This document shows, piece by piece, positions 60,010 to 64,000 of a stretch of 64,000 bases of DNA. Both the position numbers and the translations under genes were made by a program. The DNA comes from Pratylenchus scribneri (taxonomy: Eukaryota; Nematoda; Chromadorea; Rhabditida; Pratylenchidae): assembly GCA_030063045.1 (NCBI GenBank), contig JAQSEB010000041.1, forward strand, positions 4,023,501-4,087,500, in the 5' to 3' direction. The notes beneath the pieces were generated by a model. That model was not told the DNA's origin and made no database searches. It saw nothing but the letters and a program-made list of their open reading frames with translations. Every line of letters starts with the position of its first letter. Position 1 is the stretch's first letter.

Positions 60010-61693
60010 ATTTTCCTCCCATTTAAAATTATTTATTCAATAAAATCATTTTTCTCCCATTTAAAATTATTTATTCAATAAAATCATTTTCCTCCCATTT
60101 AAAATTATTTATTCAATAAAATCATTTTTCTCCCATTTAAAATTATTTATTCAATAAAATCATTTTCCTCCCATTTAAAATTATTTATTCAATAAAATCA
60201 TTTTCCTCCCATTTAAAATTATTTATTCAATAAAATCATTTTCCTCCCATTTAAAATTATTTATTCAATAAAATCATTTTCCTCCCATTTAAAATTATTT
60301 ATTCAATAAAATCATTTTCCTCCCATTTAAAATTATTTATTCAATAAAATCATTTTCCTCCCATTTAAAATTATTTATTCAATAAAATCATTTTCCTCCC
60401 ATTTAAAATTATTTATTCAATAAAATCATTTTCCTTCCATTTAAAATTATTAATTCAATAAAATCAATTAAAAATTTTGTATTTTCCTTCCATTTAAAAT
60501 TATTAATTCAATAAAATCAATTAAAAATTTTGTATTTTCCTTCCATTTAAAATTATTAATTCAATAAAATCACTTAAAAATTTTGTATTTTCCTTCCATT
60601 TAAAATTATTAATTCAATAAAATCAATTAAAAATTTTGTATTTTCCTTCCATTTAAAATTATTAATTCAATAAAATCACTTAAAAATTTTGTATTTTCCT
60701 TCCATTTAAAATTATTAATTCAATAAAATCACTTAAAAATTTTGTATTTTCCTTCCATTTAAAATTATTAATTCAATAAAATCAATTAAAAATTTTGTAT
60801 TTTCCTTCCATTTAAAATTATTAATTCAATAAAATCAATTAAAAATTTTGTATTTTCCTTCCATTTAAAATTATTAATTCAATAAAATCAATTAAAAATT
60901 TTGTATTTTCCTTCCATTTAAAATTATTAATTCAATAAAATCAATTAAAAATTTTAGTTTTCTTCCATCTAAAATTATTTATTCAATAAAATCAATTAAA
61001 AATTTTAGTTTTCCTTCAATTTAAAATTATTTATTCAATAAAATCCATTAAAAATTTTAGTTTTCTTCCATTTAAAATTATTTATTCAATAAAATCCTTT
61101 AAAAATTTTAGTTTTCCTTCAATTTAAAATTATTTATTCAATAAAATCCATTAAAAATTTTAGTTTTCTTCAATTTAAAATTATTTATTCAATAAAATCC
61201 ATTAAAAATTTTAGTTTTCTTTCATTTAAAATTATTTATTCAATAAAATCAATTAAAAATTTATATTTCTTCCATTTAAAATTATTTATCCAATAAAATC
61301 AATTAAAAATTTATATTTCTTCCATTTAAAATTATTTATTCAATAAAATCAATTAAAAATTTATATTTCTTCCATTTAAAATTATTTATACAATAAAATC
61401 AATTAAAAATTTATATTTCTTCCATTTAAAATTATTTATCCAATAAAATCAATTAAAAATTTATATTTCTTCCATTTAAAATTATTTATTCAATAAAATC
61501 AATTAAAAATTTATATTTCTTCCATTTAAAATTATTTATTCAATAAAATCAATTAAAAATTTATATTTCTTCCATTTAAAATTATTTATTCAATAAAATC
61601 AATTAAAAATTTATATTTCTTCCATTTAAAATTATTTATTCAATAAAATCAATTAAAAATTTATATTTCTTCCATTTAAAATTATTTATTCAA
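60010..61693. repeat. 1.7-kb satellite with three unit lengths
   Basis: All units share CATTTAAAATTATT.ATTCAA plus TAAAATCA. The first part (to about 60430) repeats every 38 bp with TTTCCTCC. The second (to about 60950) repeats every 53 bp with added TTAAAAATTTTGTATTTTCC. The last (from about 61240) repeats every 50 bp with ATTAAAAATTTATATTTCTT. Transition units lie between 60950 and 61240. Confidence 0.93.
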
Positions 61694-61787
61694 CGGAAAG
61701 AAAAAAGGTGAGATTAAGTTAAATATATATTTATTTTTTTTATCAAATTCTTTCCAGATTCTTTCATCAAATTAATTGGAAAAATAC

Positions 61788-61990
61788 ATAAAATCAGAAT
61801 TTAACTAAAAACACATAAAATCAGAATTTAACTAAAAACACATAAAATCAGAATTTAACTAAAAACACATAAATCAGAATTTAACTAAAAACACATAAAA
61901 TCAGAATTTAACTAAAAACACATAAAATCAGAATTTAACTAAAAACACATAAAATCAGAATTTAACTAAAAACACATAAAACAGAATTAA
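61788..61990. repeat. 27-bp satellite, second array
   Basis: Seven to eight units of AACTAAAAACACATAAAATC plus AGAATTT, the same unit as at 50236-51975, here without a transposon insertion. It is followed by the segmental duplication copy. Confidence 0.9.
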
Positions 61991-62503
61991 ACCCTTGAGT
62001 ACAAAAATTCAGCTCAATCCATCCACACATCTCCGAGAAAATCGAGGGAACAGACAAACAGACGCGTCTAAAATTATATATAGGATTCTTTCCACAATTA
62101 AAGGCATAAATCTTTGGATAATTGAAAAACGATTAAAAATATTTAAAAGCTTTTAAAAACCATTTTATAAAATAAATTATTCAAAAAGGTTTTTTAATAT
62201 CCATTATAAAAAAGTAAATTTATTCTAAAAAGCTTTTAAGACCATTAAAAAATAAAAAGCTTTTAAAATCATTTTATAAAACAAATGCTTTTCTCGGAGC
62301 AATTTTTCTTAAATATTTCCATTTTTCTCAATCCATCAAAATGTACATGCAGCACCTTCTTAAATTGGGTCAATTAAAATTCTTTGGGAAAATTGCCTCA
62401 GAAAAATATTTGAATTTTTTAATAAATTTTACTGTGTATTTCGTTTTAGGCTATTTTTCCAACCATCATTACCTAATATACTTAAATAAATTAATTTTTA
62501 TCA
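61991..62503. repeat. Segmental duplication, copy 2
   Basis: Matches 51976-52512 at high identity, including GACGCGTCTAAAATTATATA and TGTACATGCAGCACCTTC. It diverges after TTAATTTTTATC. Downstream (62504-63234) is AT-rich with nothing recognised. Confidence 0.88.
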
Positions 62504-63234
62504 TTTTTCATCCATTGGAATTGGAACTAAATTTGCCTCATTCGAACATTTTTGAATTGAGTGAATGAAATTAAATTATATTTTGTCTAATGCAAATTCT
62601 CAACCAATCAAAGGAGAGTAAATAAAAATGTCAAAATCACTGTTGAGGACATGCTAAATTCATATTCAGATTTTTTTTAAATAATATTTTGACGTGTACA
62701 TTGATAATCCATCAGCGAGATCGAATATTCATATAGATCAAAGAATAATTTGTGGCAAAAATTATAGTTTAATGAATATTTGTATTTAATTATTAAAATT
62801 AGAAAATTTCTTAATTAGCCATTAAATTGTTGGGTTAAAAGGACGTACAATTCCATTTAAATCATATTTTGTAGGGTTACATATTCCGGGGGCAAAGTGA
62901 GGAAAAAGGTCGATCAAATTCAGCGCAAATTAATTTATTAAGGATACAATGGTGATTTTATTATTCAGATGGATTTTTGGACATTCCAAATTATAGCAGA
63001 TTTAAAATAAAATATTGAAGTTTTTTTTTATTGTCTCCCAAAATCGGTTCTATTTTTGCACCAAATTTCTTACCCACACTATTTCTCCACTGTATTGTAT
63101 CTAACAATTTGGTGCAAAAAGAGCCAATTTTTGAGAGACAAAAAAGCTTTTCTCCTTATAAAAAAAAAAATTTTTTAAAACATTGATTTTTGATTTCATT
63201 TAATTTGTAGATTTTTTATTTAAAATTCTTTCCA

Positions 63235-63600
63235 AAATTAAAGGCATAAATCTTTGGATAATTGAAAAACAATTAAAAATAAAACTTTTAAAAACCATTT
63301 TATAAAATAAATTATTCAAAAAGCTTTTATAATATCCATTATAAAAAAGTAAATTTATTCTAAAAAACTATTAAGACCATTAAAAATTATAAAAAAGTAA
63401 ATTTATTCTAAAAAACTATTAAGACCATTAAAAATTATAAAAAAGTAAATTTATTCTAAAAAACTATTAAGACCATTAAAAATTATAAAAAAGTAAATTT
63501 ATTCTAAAAAACTTTTAAGACCATTAAAAATTATAAAAAAGTAAATTTATTCTAAAAAACTTTTAAGACCATTAAAAAATAAAAGCTTTTAAAAGCCATA
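63235..63600. repeat. Partial third copy of the duplication with a 48-bp tandem repeat
   Basis: TAAAGGCATAAATCTTTGGA to ATTATTCAAAAAGCTTTT matches 52107-52200. Then ATAAAAAAGTAAATTTATTC plus TAAAAAAC.TTTAAGACCAT repeats about five times, period 48. Confidence 0.8.
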
Positions 63601-63619
63601 ATTAATTTTTTATTCTCTT

Positions 63620-63700
63620 CCCAATAAAAAGTACAGATTTACTGTAAAAAAAGACAAAAGACAATCAGAACCGTGCGAGGACATTTCCTAAATAGACAAA
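63620..63700 (+). other. Remnant resembling the B/C 5'UTR exon
   Basis: CCAATAAAAAGTACAGATTT, ACTGTAAAAAAAGACAAAAG and ACAATCAGAAC echo the exon at 45080-45144. It could mark the start of another family member beyond the window, or a remnant. Confidence 0.35.
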
Positions 63701-63771
63701 GGACGGTGCAAATGTGGGCGCTTCCTAAAATGGTGCAAATGTGCATGTTTTCGACTATAATAAATCAGAAA

Positions 63772-64000
63772 CGGGTTTTAAACCCTACAAACCTTATACC
63801 ATTTTATAGATCTCATCGAGACGCATCGATTGGTATATAATTTGCCATGGTTTGAATCAAAATTAAAGGGTATTAAACCATTTTTCCAGTTTTTGGTTTT
63901 AAACTCTTTTATTTTGGCCATACCATAACAAATTATATACCAGTCGATGCGTCTCGATGAGATCTACAAAATGGTATAAGTTCTGTAGGGTCTAAAACCG
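63772..64000. repeat. Long foldback repeat, cleanest family copy, at window edge
   Basis: The left arm (about 75 bp: GGGTTTTAAACCCTAC, TTATACCATTTTATAGATCT, CATCGAGACGCATCGATTGG) is mirrored by the right arm (CCAGTCGATGCGTCTCGATG, AGATCTACAAAATGGTATAA, GTAGGGTCTAAAACC) with few mismatches, around a 75-bp spacer. The right end may continue past the window. Confidence 0.85.

Noticed and set aside
60010..61693. CRISPR-like regular array
   Set aside because: Units are continuous tandem repeats without unique spacers, in a eukaryotic genome with spliced genes.

Overview
The window is AT-rich eukaryotic DNA with split genes, introns ending mostly in TTTTCAG or ATTTTAG, a metazoan ADAM17-type protease and a CLK/LAMMER kinase. 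This suggests an invertebrate animal, most likely a nematode. The assignment is an inference from acceptor style, composition and gene content; no species can be named from the sequence alone.

Layout. 1-3.25 kb: 3' part of an ADAM17/TACE-like metalloprotease gene (+) that ends without a membrane anchor and has a reading-frame conflict near its end. 4.2-10.5 kb: a complete 11-exon CLK (LAMMER) kinase gene (-) with a long disordered N-terminus and an intronic, same-strand tRNA-Arg(ACG). 10.5-30.2 kb: no gene I can defend. This stretch holds a tRNA-like sequence inside a TIR element, a second related TIR element with a GC-rich minisatellite, foldback repeats, an 8-bp-TSD hAT-type MITE, a ~65 bp minisatellite and many local duplications; from about 14.9 to 29.7 kb the + strand is strongly pyrimidine-rich.

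30.3-50 kb: a local gene family (+) that I do not recognise. Gene A (15 exons, about 1321 aa) is disordered and Q/N-rich with a W-C-x-x-C box. Gene B (183 aa) is a charged, helical protein. Gene C (250 aa) is a mosaic with A-like 5' and middle parts and a B-like 3' end. The three share downstream blocks, and B and C share a 5'UTR exon. Fragment D at 58.9 kb is a frameshifted B-like pseudogene. A repeated short segment (G-D-P-x-x-I-R-x-x-L-x-K) is bounded by GT...AG and looks like an intron in some copies and coding sequence in others.

50-64 kb: satellite arrays (one split by a 1.23-kb hAT-type element), a ~530-bp segmental duplication, a compact 4-exon gene for a predicted secreted 125-aa protein (-), an array of 25-39 nt micro-exons at 56.4-56.8 kb, interstitial TTAGGG-like repeats, and at the right edge a long foldback repeat whose signature recurs at four other places.
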